Assembly: GCA_937901465.1 (NCBI GenBank)
Contig: CALGTU010000170.1
Coordinates: 1-24,867, forward strand
Source of the DNA: an uncultured Clostridia bacterium
GTDB taxonomy: Bacteria > Bacillota > Clostridia > Oscillospirales > Ruminococcaceae
Direction of reading: 5' to 3'
DNA: 24,867 bases
Made by a program: the position numbers and the translations under genes. Positions 7,172 through 14,453 of this stretch are shown here, piece by piece; the first letter of the stretch is position 1; each line of letters starts with the position of its first letter. The notes beneath the pieces were generated by a model that saw nothing but the letters and a program-made list of their open reading frames with translations, did not search any database and was not told the origin of the DNA.

Positions 7172-8404
7172 CTAATTTCTTGAAAGCGATGCGACGAAAA
7201 ATCCGTCGTCATCACTTTTGTTCCTGATAACAGCGTTCACAAAATACCGGATATCGTCCATAGCGTGATCGTTTGTCTTTAAGGGTGTATCTCCTCCGCT
7301 TTTTTCGTCCCAGCAATAAAGCGAAAATTCCTTTATTGCCGAAACGCATGAAGGAGAGAAGAAAAGTTTTTCTTCTGAAAGAGCATTCGCGACCCTTCTT
7401 ATTCCATTGAGAACATTGTTATCGGCAGCCTTTACGGTGAATTTCCCGTGCCTTCTGATACACTCCATAAAACTTGCGGCAGAAGGGTCAACTATTATAA
7501 AATCAGGGTTTACTCCCAAACAGAGTTTTTCGAGCGCGGCGTAATGCTCTTCGTCTGTTCTTTGCTGCCCCGTTTCTTTTGAGGCATAGTAGTATTCCCT
7601 TAGCCTGAACCACTTTCCGCCTGATAGTCCCCATAAGCCTATCGAGGTAGGGTTAACCGTTCCGTAATCGGCTGAAACAACATATCTTTCACATTTTTCC
7701 AAAGGCTCTTTTATGTATTTTTCAGAGAACATAGGATAAATAAGTCCCGATGCGGTTGTCCATTCCCCGAGAACGAATCTTTTATAGAATGTTCCCGAAT
7801 AGAGAGTTTCATAGCGCTTTAAAACCTTTTGCGATAATGAGGGATTATCGGACATTTTAAAATGAAGATACAAAAGGTTTTTTTCTTCTGATTTAAGTAT
7901 CCATTCGCGGTAAAACCAGTGATAAGGTCCTTCGGGATTACAGTTGAACCATAATTTTGATTTTTTCAGTGAACATCTCGCAACCGCCTGCTCAACGAAA
8001 GAACGTGGCATTAAAGCAACTTCATCGAAAAAAACTCCGCCCAAAGTCATTCCCTGAATAAGAGAAGCCGAACTTTCATCTTTTCCACCGAAAAACCAGA
8101 AACGGTTTTTTCTTTCTCCTAAAATCACATCGAAATAGTTTTTCGAAACCTTTTCGTCGATTACCATTCCGACCGTTGAAAGATGCCCTTTTATAGCTGA
8201 AAGAACATTTCTTTTAACCGAAGTTATTGTCTTTCCGCAAAGGGCAAAATCGGTATTTTCAAAAGATGCCATTGCCCAACTGATAAATCCAAGCCCCATT
8301 GAAAGTGTTTTACCGCTTCTTACGGCACCGTCGCAGATTACGCCGTCATAGTCTGAATTTTTCCACCATAAAACAGCCTTCTGTTGTTTTCTTGAAAATC
8401 TCAT
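7172..8404 (-). CDS. terL: Large terminase subunit (ATPase and nuclease)
   Basis: A 410-residue DNA-packaging motor of the PBSX/phage terminase_3-like group. ATPase domain: Walker A GAVRSGKT (26-33), Walker B VFFDE (124-128) and coupling motif 'FNCNPEGP' (153-160). RNase H-like nuclease domain: D246 in 'SADYGT', D306 in 'IVDPSA' and D383/D384 in 'NDHAMDDIRYF'. All catalytic positions are present, so the enzyme looks intact. The start ATG overlaps the small terminase stop by 4 bases (ATGA). A 21-base gap leads to the portal start. Length is typical for the family. Confidence 0.93.
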   Translation of the reverse strand: MRFSRKQQKAVLWWKNSDYDGVICDGAVRSGKTLSMGLGFISWAMASFENTDFALCGKTITSVKRNVLSAIKGHLSTVGMVIDEKVSKNYFDVILGERKNRFWFFGGKDESSASLIQGMTLGGVFFDEVALMPRSFVEQAVARCSLKKSKLWFNCNPEGPYHWFYREWILKSEEKNLLYLHFKMSDNPSLSQKVLKRYETLYSGTFYKRFVLGEWTTASGLIYPMFSEKYIKEPLEKCERYVVSADYGTVNPTSIGLWGLSGGKWFRLREYYYASKETGQQRTDEEHYAALEKLCLGVNPDFIIVDPSAASFMECIRRHGKFTVKAADNNVLNGIRRVANALSEEKLFFSPSCVSAIKEFSLYCWDEKSGGDTPLKTNDHAMDDIRYFVNAVIRNKSDDDGFFVASLSRN

Positions 8405-8889
8405 ATTTTATCATCTTCATCTTCGTTTTCAGGACAGTAAGCCGAAGAAAGCGCAGATATAAAACTTTCAGCCTTGTTTTTCTCGAACCCGTTTTTCTCG
8501 ATTTCGTATAAAAGCTTCAACGCTTCTGTTTTGCTTATAAGTTTTATTTCTGTTCCTTTTCCGTCAACCTTTTTTATTTCAGAAACTGAAAAAAGGTCAT
8601 AGGATTTTATCTCGCTTCCGTCTGAAAAGATAGTCTTGACAGCATCGTTGTTAGCCCCGAAAACAATTCTTCGAAGAGCTACTTTTATATCGTCTATCGT
8701 TCTTCCCGATATAAATTCACGCTGTTTTGTTATGAGTTTACGGGCTTGCGATTTTGATAAAATCCCACACCCTTTTTCGAAAGCTTCGTCGGAAGAAAAC
8801 CCTGCTTTTTCTGCCGATAACAAAACATCTCCCGTTTCGGCAAAATGATAGCAGAAGAGTTTTTCTTCTCTTTTAAGACCTAACTGCAT
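8401..8889 (-). CDS. Small terminase subunit
   Basis: A 162-residue protein. The N-terminal 50 residues ('REEKLFCYHFAETGDVLLSA' then 'EKAGF') match the DNA-binding helix-turn-helix start of small terminases, which recognise the packaging site. The middle helices would form the oligomer core, and the C-terminus is acidic and may bind the large subunit. An open frame extends up to 9108, but that stretch spans three hairpins and reads as non-coding. The ATG at 8889 has a GGAAAGTGG ribosome site. First gene of the cassette; no convincing promoter was found upstream. Confidence 0.8.
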   Translation of the reverse strand: MQLGLKREEKLFCYHFAETGDVLLSAEKAGFSSDEAFEKGCGILSKSQARKLITKQREFISGRTIDDIKVALRRIVFGANNDAVKTIFSDGSEIKSYDLFSVSEIKKVDGKGTEIKLISKTEALKLLYEIEKNGFEKNKAESFISALSSAYCPENEDEDDKI

Positions 8890-8931
8890 TTCAACCACTT
8901 TCCTTTCTTTCTGTGAAAAATATGTTGTTAT

Positions 8932-8955
8932 GAGAGCGTTTTTAAAACGCCTCTC
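8932..8955. repeat. Inverted repeat (hairpin) upstream of small terminase
   Basis: GAGAGCGTTT pairs with AAACGCCTCTC around a short A/T loop, with a single bulged C at 8950. It lies 43 bases before the small terminase start, in the gene-free stretch 8890-9128 that also holds the hairpins at 8976-9005 and 9076-9103. No T run follows on either side, so it is more likely an operator or leader structure than a terminator. Confidence 0.5.
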
Positions 8956-8975
8956 ACTTAAAGCACCAAAACAAA

Positions 8976-9005
8976 AAAAAGTTGTACTGTGACGTACAAC
9001 TTTTT
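8976..9005 (-). terminator. 12-bp perfect inverted repeat, terminator or operator
   Basis: AAAAAGTTGTAC (8976-8987) and GTACAACTTTTT (8994-9005) are exact reverse complements with a six-base loop. On the minus strand a run of eight T follows, then GTTTT, which is a good intrinsic terminator form. It would be a second block to transcription coming from the antiporter gene and would insulate the phage cassette. A repressor operator is an alternative. Confidence 0.6.
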
Positions 9006-9075
9006 GAAAAATATTTTTTTGTTTCTCTTTTTTGACTAAAAACAGTAGTCGATTTTTGTATAGTAAAAACAAAAA

Positions 9076-9103
9076 CTCGGAAACGACATCTGTCATTTCC
9101 GAG
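9076..9103 (-). terminator. Terminator after NhaC antiporter gene
   Basis: CTCGGAAA (9076-9083) pairs with TTTCCGAG (9096-9103) around a 12-base loop. On the minus strand TTTTTGTTTTT follows. It lies 26 bases past the antiporter stop. It shares two 13-base identical blocks with the hairpin at 22-54. Confidence 0.75.
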
Positions 9104-9128
9104 CTCATTTTTTATTTAAAATAGTATC

Positions 9129-10736
9129 TTATTTTGACTTATTAAGACAGAACTTAACAAGACAGAGTGTGCCAACAATAAGGCCTGCACCGATAACAAG
9201 ACAGATAACCGCGTTCTGAACAAATCCTGCTATAAGGAAACATACAAAGCTTATTACAGCAACTGTTATTGCATATGGAAGCTGTGTTGCAACGTGGTTA
9301 ACGTGTAAGCACTGTGCACCTGCTGATGACATGATAGTTGTGTCGCTTATGGGTGAACAATGGTCGCCACAAACAGCGCCTGCAAGACAAGCTGACATTC
9401 CTATGAAGAGAAGAGGATTTGAAACATCAAACATGCTACATACAATAGGAATAAGGATACCGAATGTTCCCCATGATGTTCCTGTTGCGAAAGCGAGAAG
9501 CGTTGCAACTATGAATATAACAGCGGGAAGGAATTTATCAAGACTGCCTGCGTTGTTTACCATAAGCGCTTCAACGAATTCCTTTGAACCTAAAAGGTCG
9601 TTTGAGATGTTTTTGAGAGATGTTGCCATAGTAAGAATAAGTATTGCGGGAACCATCGCGAAGAATCCCTTTGGTATACATTCCATAGCGTCCTTGAATG
9701 TCATAAGTCCGCGACAGATAACATAGCCTATGAGAGCAACAAGAACGAGAACAGCACCCCATGCAAGACCTACTGTTGCGTCTGTGTTAGCGAAAGATTC
9801 AATAAAGTTTCCGGCAAGTGAGGGGTCATCGCCGAAAAATCCGCCTACATAGATAAGTGCAAAAACGCTTACTATAATAAGAACAATAACGGGAAGAATA
9901 AGGTCGATAACTCTTCCTTTGGGGTTAGGATTATCAGAAACCGCTTCAACTCTTTCTTCTGATGAGAAAAGGTCGCCCTTTTCTATTGCATTTCTTTCGT
10001 GCTTAAGCATCGGGCCGTAGTCAGCCTTCATTGCAACGAGCATAATGATAAAGAAGAGTGTTAAAAGTGAATAGAAGTTATAGGGGATAGCTCTTACAAA
10101 AAGTTCGATACCTGACATTCCGGTGCCGTCAGCATAGCTTGAAACAGCCGCAGCCCAGGAGCTTATGGGAGCAATCATACAAATGGGTGCCGCAGTAGCG
10201 TCGATGATATAAGCAAGTTTTGATCTTGAAACCTTGTGTGCATCACATACAGGGAGCATAACTGAACCTACTGTAAGGCAGTTGAAGTAGTCGTCAATAA
10301 AGATAAGAACGCCGAGTGCCATGGTAGCAAGCTGTGCGCCCACTCTTGATTTGATATGAGTTGAGGCCCATCTTCCGAAAGCAGCGCTTCCGCCTGATTT
10401 ATTAACGAGTGCTACAACAATTCCTAAAATAACAAGGAATATGAAGATACCCGCTTGTCCCGAAACGGCGTTTATAAATCCGTCTGAAACGATATGGTCA
10501 ACCGCTGTTGTGAATGAGCCGCCGCAGGCAAAAATTCCGCCTACAACAATACCTGTGAAGAGTGATGAATAAACTTCTTTTGTGATGAGGGCCAGAACGA
10601 TTGCAACAACAGGCGGAAAGAGTGCCCAGAATGTAGCGAATGTGTTGTCGTTACCGATTGAAACGATAATTGCCGTCACTATTGATGCTGCGGCAACTAT
10701 GAGCGCGATGATGTTTTTTAACTTTTTCTTGTCCAT
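9129..10736 (-). CDS. NhaC-family Na+/H+ antiporter
   Basis: A 535-residue polytopic membrane protein with about 11-12 hydrophobic segments. Family signatures are the charged half-membrane stretch 'FIDDYFNCLTVGSVMLPV' near residue 165, 'FATGTSWGTFGILIPI' near 415, and 'GDHCSPISDTTIMSSAG' near 455. NhaC-family carriers exchange sodium for protons or for organic substrates such as malate/lactate or amino acids; the exact substrate cannot be read here. The start has an AAAGGAG site 9 bases upstream. It is a single-gene unit with its own promoter at 10769-10798 and terminator at 9076-9103. It separates the phage cassette from the rightward operon at 10904. Confidence 0.9.
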   Translation of the reverse strand: MDKKKLKNIIALIVAAASIVTAIIVSIGNDNTFATFWALFPPVVAIVLALITKEVYSSLFTGIVVGGIFACGGSFTTAVDHIVSDGFINAVSGQAGIFIFLVILGIVVALVNKSGGSAAFGRWASTHIKSRVGAQLATMALGVLIFIDDYFNCLTVGSVMLPVCDAHKVSRSKLAYIIDATAAPICMIAPISSWAAAVSSYADGTGMSGIELFVRAIPYNFYSLLTLFFIIMLVAMKADYGPMLKHERNAIEKGDLFSSEERVEAVSDNPNPKGRVIDLILPVIVLIIVSVFALIYVGGFFGDDPSLAGNFIESFANTDATVGLAWGAVLVLVALIGYVICRGLMTFKDAMECIPKGFFAMVPAILILTMATSLKNISNDLLGSKEFVEALMVNNAGSLDKFLPAVIFIVATLLAFATGTSWGTFGILIPIVCSMFDVSNPLLFIGMSACLAGAVCGDHCSPISDTTIMSSAGAQCLHVNHVATQLPYAITVAVISFVCFLIAGFVQNAVICLVIGAGLIVGTLCLVKFCLNKSK

Positions 10737-10768
10737 AGGAAAAAACTCCTTTTTTCATAATTAAATAT

Positions 10769-10798
10769 AGTATATCCTTTATTGTCGAAAGATGTCAA
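10769..10798 (-). promoter_or_regulatory. Promoter for NhaC antiporter
   Basis: Minus strand: TTGACA (10793-10798), 18-base spacer, TATACT (10769-10774), ending 32 bases before the ATG. It diverges from the promoter at 10843. Confidence 0.7.
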
Positions 10799-10842
10799 GA
10801 ATAATTATAATTTTAACAATTTTCAGGAGATTTTCTATTTTC

Positions 10843-10872
10843 TTGACAAAGTTTTATTCCCTGATTTATAAT
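10843..10872 (+). promoter_or_regulatory. Promoter for GNAT/oxidoreductase/phosphatase operon
   Basis: TTGACA (10843-10848), 18-base spacer, TATAAT (10867-10872), with AGAGGAA ahead of the ATG at 10904. Consensus hexamers; spacing one base longer than ideal. Confidence 0.75.
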
Positions 10873-10903
10873 AAATACATAGTAAATTTTAAGAGGAATT
10901 TTT

Positions 10904-11485
10904 ATGGCTTTAAAACTTGTTTCCTGTATAGGCAATAAAGACCTTTGCAGGAAGTTTAAAAAACTTTATATAAAATCTTTTCCCGCAGAAGAAAGAGCAC
11001 CCTATCTTCTTCTTTTAAACAGAGCGAAAAAGGGCAAGGCAGATATGTTCGCCGCTATGGATGGCGATGAATTTATGGGGATATTATATATGCTTTCAGA
11101 TGAAAAAATCGCATATATCTTCTATCTGGCCGTAAGTGAAGAAAAAAGAGGAAAAGGCGTTGGCGGAGAAATTCTTTTTGCTATGAAAGAATATTACAGC
11201 GGAAAGAGAATTTTTTTAGCAAGGGAAAGAATAGAAAAAAGTTCGATGAATTTCAGCGAACGCATAAAAAGAAGAGAATTTTATATAAGAAACGGCTTTG
11301 AAGACTATCCCGACCGCTTTATAAGAGAGGGCATAGTAGTCTATGCTTTTATGGGGATAGGCGGTGCGGTTTCTGCAAAAGAATATGATATCTTAATTAA
11401 AAACTGGATAGGAAAGTTCTTAACAAGAACAGTTCGCCTTGAGATTATCGAAAACAATACGGAGGAATACCATGAAGACATATGA
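10904..11485 (+). CDS. GNAT-family N-acetyltransferase
   Basis: A 193-residue cytoplasmic protein with the GNAT fold. The acetyl-CoA loop 'LAVSEEKRGKGVGGEIL' (about 76-92) carries the R/Q-x-x-G-x-G/A pattern, followed by helix and the 'RREFYIRNGFED' motif typical of the C-terminal half (about 123-134). The last 45 residues extend past the usual domain. Substrate is unknown: small molecule, peptide or protein N-termini are all possible. It is the first gene of a three-gene rightward operon and its 3' end overlaps the oxidoreductase start by 14 bases, so the two are probably coupled. Confidence 0.8.
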   Translation: MALKLVSCIGNKDLCRKFKKLYIKSFPAEERAPYLLLLNRAKKGKADMFAAMDGDEFMGILYMLSDEKIAYIFYLAVSEEKRGKGVGGEILFAMKEYYSGKRIFLARERIEKSSMNFSERIKRREFYIRNGFEDYPDRFIREGIVVYAFMGIGGAVSAKEYDILIKNWIGKFLTRTVRLEIIENNTEEYHEDI

Positions 11486-12533
11486 TATTGCCGTTGTGGG
11501 CGGAGGACCCGCAGGTTCTTTGTTCGCAAAATGTCTTTCCGATAAATTTTCTGTTGTTTTGATAGATAAGAAAAACGACAGTGAAAATTCTTTCAAAAAA
11601 CCCTGCGGGGGACTTCTCGCTCCCGAAGCCCAGAAAGCTTTATCAAAACTTGGTCTTAATCTTCCTAAAAGCGTTCTTGTTGACCCACAGATTTTTTCTG
11701 TCAAAACGATAGACCTTGACAACGACATCACAAGACATTATCAGAGAATGTATATCAACTGTGACCGCCATAAGTTCGACCGCTGGCTTTATTCTTCAAT
11801 AGGGGAGAATGTAGATAAAAAAGAGGGAACAGTAACAAAAATCGAAGAAACCGAAAAGGGATACACACTCACATATTCAAAAGAGGGAAACGAAGAAACG
11901 ATAACAGCGAAATACCTTGTCGGTGCCGACGGAGCGAAATCATCTGTGAGAAAGTTTTTAAAGCCTGAATTCAGGTGCAGAAAATACATCTCGATTCAGC
12001 AGTGGTTTGATGATAAAAATCCAAAGCCTTTCTATTCCTGTATATTCGATAGCAAGAATACCGATTGCTATTCATGGTCTATCTCAAAAGATGGCTATTT
12101 CATTTTCGGCGGTGCATACCCCGTAGAAAATGGCAGAGAGGCATTCAATAACCAGAAGAAAAAACTGACAGAAAAGGGTTTTGTTTTCGGTGACCCTGTA
12201 AAGACTGAAGGCTGTCTTGTTTTAAGACCGAAAAATTCCCGACAGTTCTTCATGGGCAAAGGAAATGCATTCCTAATAGGTGAAGCAGCAGGACTTATAA
12301 GCCCGAGTTCTTTAGAGGGAATAAGCAGTGCGATAATAAGCGGAATGGCATTAGCAGAGGCTTTTTCTGAGGGAGAGAACATTCTTAAAACCTATAAGAA
12401 AAAGACCGCAGGGCTTAGAAGAAAACTGATTTTTAAAAATCTCAAAGTTCCTTTTATGTATAACAGATTCATAAGATTTTTTGTTATGAAATCGGGACTT
12501 TTAACTATTGAGGTAAATGAAGACAAGGTGTGA
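11472..12533 (+). CDS. FAD-dependent oxidoreductase, geranylgeranyl reductase family
   Basis: A 353-residue flavoprotein. The N-terminal Rossmann loop 'DIAVVGGGPAGS' (5-16) binds FAD, 'KPCGGLLAPEAQ' (about 44-55) is the CGG motif of the geranylgeranyl reductase-like group, and 'FLIGEAAGLISPSSLEGI' (about 269-286) is the second FAD contact. In this superfamily enzymes reduce isoprenoid double bonds or hydroxylate aromatic substrates; the substrate here is unknown. I choose ATG 11472 because GGAGG precedes it. An upstream in-frame start at 11439 would intrude on the acetyltransferase and lacks a ribosome site. Next in the operon is the phosphatase, 4 bases after the stop. Confidence 0.82.
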   Translation: MKTYDIAVVGGGPAGSLFAKCLSDKFSVVLIDKKNDSENSFKKPCGGLLAPEAQKALSKLGLNLPKSVLVDPQIFSVKTIDLDNDITRHYQRMYINCDRHKFDRWLYSSIGENVDKKEGTVTKIEETEKGYTLTYSKEGNEETITAKYLVGADGAKSSVRKFLKPEFRCRKYISIQQWFDDKNPKPFYSCIFDSKNTDCYSWSISKDGYFIFGGAYPVENGREAFNNQKKKLTEKGFVFGDPVKTEGCLVLRPKNSRQFFMGKGNAFLIGEAAGLISPSSLEGISSAIISGMALAEAFSEGENILKTYKKKTAGLRRKLIFKNLKVPFMYNRFIRFFVMKSGLLTIEVNEDKV

Positions 12534-12537
12534 TAAA

Positions 12538-13017
12538 ATGCTAAAAATAATGTTCGTCTGCCACGGCAACATCTGTCGTTCGCCTATGGCAGAAGCGATT
12601 TTTTCGGATATGATAAAGAAGGAGGGGCTTGAAGATAAAATATCCGTAAGTTCTTCTGCGACAAGCAGTGAAGAGATTTACAGGGGTATCGGAAATCCCA
12701 TATATCCCCCAGCACTCGCTGAACTTAAAAAGCATAAAATCCCTGTATATGACCATAGAGCTACAAAACTTATGAAATCAGATTATGAAGATTATGATTT
12801 CTTTTTAGGAATGGATTCTGCCAATATCCGCAATATGAATTTTATCTTCGGCGATGATAAAGATGATAAAATCAGAAAACTTCTGTCATTTACAAACCTT
12901 CATAAAGAAGATGTTTCAGACCCCTGGTATAGCGGAGATTTTACAACAGCTTATAATGACATTTATAAAGGATGCAGATGCTTTTTAGAATATCTTCTTG
13001 AAAATAATATGATATAA
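12538..13017 (+). CDS. Low-molecular-weight protein tyrosine phosphatase
   Basis: A 159-residue cytoplasmic phosphatase. The P-loop 'VCHGNICRSP' gives the C-x5-R-S motif with nucleophile Cys8, Arg14 and Ser15. The general acid Asp128 lies in 'VSDPW'. Both are at family positions, so it should be active on phosphotyrosine, or on phosphoarginine; the P-loop residue that separates the two activities cannot be judged safely here. The start at 12538 follows AAGGTG; an in-frame ATG at 12517 overlaps the oxidoreductase. Last gene of the operon, before a terminator. Confidence 0.92.
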   Translation: MLKIMFVCHGNICRSPMAEAIFSDMIKKEGLEDKISVSSSATSSEEIYRGIGNPIYPPALAELKKHKIPVYDHRATKLMKSDYEDYDFFLGMDSANIRNMNFIFGDDKDDKIRKLLSFTNLHKEDVSDPWYSGDFTTAYNDIYKGCRCFLEYLLENNMI

Positions 13018-13021
13018 AAAT

Positions 13022-13062
13022 AACCCACGACCTACGCCTTACCAAAGTGTGTGTCGTGGGTT
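13022..13062 (+). terminator. Terminator after tyrosine phosphatase operon
   Basis: AACCCACGAC (13022-13031) pairs with GTCGTGGGTT (13053-13062), a 10-bp stem with a 21-base loop, followed by TCTATTTA. It starts 4 bases past the stop. The T tract is weak. Confidence 0.75.
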
Positions 13063-13072
13063 TCTATTTACA

Positions 13073-13100
13073 ATTACATTAAAAAATGATATGATATAAT
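13073..13100 (+). promoter_or_regulatory. Probable promoter for GT-B/propeller pair
   Basis: TATAAT at 13095-13100 is a perfect -10. The best -35 is ATTACA (13073-13078) with a 16-base spacer, which is poor. Transcription may therefore be weak or helped by an activator, or come partly through the preceding terminator. Confidence 0.5.
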
Positions 13101-13135
13101 AAGATGAAATCTTGTCATAAAGAGGAGCTGAAATT

Positions 13136-14452
13136 ATGCGCAGAGCGGTAAAACAAAGCCTTATGGAAATATTCTCTACACTTTACGAAGCACATAATTA
13201 CATAAAGAATTTTATAGAAAAGGGAAAAACCGATGAATTGCAGTCGCTTTTTGGTGATTGCCAGCAGACAGCCATACAGCTTGGTTCTATAATAGAAGAG
13301 TCTGAGGGCGAGGGATTTATTACAGTTTCACATCTTGAAAGTTACTGCGAGGCTGTTTATGAAATTGCAACATCGGGAGAATTTATTGCTTCAAAGGTCA
13401 AAAAAACTCTCGACAGAAAGCTTATGACAGCGGAAAGCAGTGCTAAAAACGATATAAACGTTAAACTCGAAGTTGTTTTTATGCCTTATAAGGCAAGTAT
13501 GTGGGATTCTCTTGAAAGTGTATGGAAAGCTGCCGATAAAGACCCTATGTGTGATGCCTATGTAGTTCCTATTCCTTATTATGACAAGAATCCTTCCGGA
13601 GCTCTCGGAAAATTTCATTATGAAGGAAAAGAATACCCGGATTATGTTCCTGTTATTCATTATGAAACCTATGATTTATCAAAACGCAGACCCGATGTAA
13701 TCTATATTCATAATCCTTATGATGAACATAATTTTGTTACAACGGTTGACCCGAGATTTTACTCAAAGGAGCTCAAAAAATATACTGATTGTCTTGTTTA
13801 TATACCCTATTATGTTTCTGATGAAAATGCAAATGCTGTCAGAACACATTATGTTCTTTCAGCAGGTGTTATAAATTCAGATAAGACAATTGTGCAATCT
13901 CCTAAATTTGCTGATTTATTTAAAAAGACACTTCTTTCACAATTCGGAGATACACCTGAAAACAGAATGATTGTAAACGATAAGATACAGGGTCTCGGTT
14001 CGCCTAAGTTTGATGCAGCAACCGCTCATAAAAAAGAAAACTATGATATTCCTTCTGAATGGAAAGAGATAATAGGTGATAAAAAAATCGTTCTTTATAA
14101 TACACATCTCAGTATGCTTATGAAAGAAAACTATCATCGGTTCATTCCTAAACTGAAAGAAGTTATAAAGTATTTCAGAAATCGTGATGATGTTGTTCTG
14201 TTGTGGCGTCCTCATCCGCTGACAATTTCAACAGCCGAGTCTATGAACCCCGAAGCTATAGGTCCGTATATGGAAATAGTAAATGAGTTCAGAAACAATA
14301 AATATGGGGTTTATGACGATACTTCAGATATGAACAGAGCGATTGCGATATCAGACGCTTATTACGGTTCATGGAGTTCTGTTATACCCATTTATAAATC
14401 AACAGGCAAACCCGTTATGATTCAGAATATAGATATAAGAGAGGATTTATAA
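13136..14452 (+). CDS. GT-B, CDP-glycerol glycerophosphotransferase-like protein
   Basis: A 438-residue protein with no signal peptide or membrane segment. Residues 1-105 are mostly helical. From about 108 it reads as a two-domain GT-B fold: 'LEVVFMPYKASMWDS' opens the first Rossmann domain, 'RPDVIYIHNPYDEHN' lies at 185-199, and 'KKIVLYNTHLSML' opens the second. The family marks of TagF-like enzymes are present: 'WRPHP' (357-361, as in K/R-P-H-P), 'GSWSS' (411-415, in place of D-Y-S-S) and 'GKPVMI' (424-429). These enzymes add glycerol- or ribitol-phosphate to wall or surface polymers. The acidic residue normally before the S-S pair appears changed. One base separates it from the beta-propeller gene, so they form one unit. 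A teichoic-acid-like role is inference. Confidence 0.7.
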   Translation: MRRAVKQSLMEIFSTLYEAHNYIKNFIEKGKTDELQSLFGDCQQTAIQLGSIIEESEGEGFITVSHLESYCEAVYEIATSGEFIASKVKKTLDRKLMTAESSAKNDINVKLEVVFMPYKASMWDSLESVWKAADKDPMCDAYVVPIPYYDKNPSGALGKFHYEGKEYPDYVPVIHYETYDLSKRRPDVIYIHNPYDEHNFVTTVDPRFYSKELKKYTDCLVYIPYYVSDENANAVRTHYVLSAGVINSDKTIVQSPKFADLFKKTLLSQFGDTPENRMIVNDKIQGLGSPKFDAATAHKKENYDIPSEWKEIIGDKKIVLYNTHLSMLMKENYHRFIPKLKEVIKYFRNRDDVVLLWRPHPLTISTAESMNPEAIGPYMEIVNEFRNNKYGVYDDTSDMNRAIAISDAYYGSWSSVIPIYKSTGKPVMIQNIDIREDL

Positions 14453-14453
14453 A

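Larger units (their letters stand above)
2073..8889 (-). mobile_element. Compact prophage-derived head-packaging cassette with tail-end genes
   Basis: Eight leftward genes with overlaps or gaps of a few bases: small terminase, large terminase, portal, capsid, prohead protease, adaptor, tail-terminator-like protein and baseplate-hub-like protein. The only sizeable internal gap (4854-5043) holds RNA structures. All frames are open over 6.8 kb and their codon habits look like the host genes on either side, which suggests long residence. There is no integrase, repressor, replication gene, tail tube, sheath, tape measure, holin or endolysin between the flanking host genes. It could be a trimmed prophage, a capsid-forming satellite relic or a domesticated particle locus. 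The boundaries given are simply the first and last phage-like genes. Confidence 0.8.

Noticed and set aside
8890..9108. N-terminal extension of the small terminase to 9108
   Set aside because: The stretch covers three hairpins and two terminator-like T runs and reads as low-complexity protein. A proper ribosome site precedes ATG 8889.
20..9110. Hairpins at 22-54 and 9076-9103 as true att sites
   Set aside because: No integrase or tRNA target is near either copy, and both sit as terminators after genes. Kept only as a weak possibility in the findings.
11439..11471. Longer oxidoreductase start inside the acetyltransferase gene
   Set aside because: No ribosome site. The start at 11472 has GGAGG and puts the FAD-binding strand at the very N-terminus as usual.
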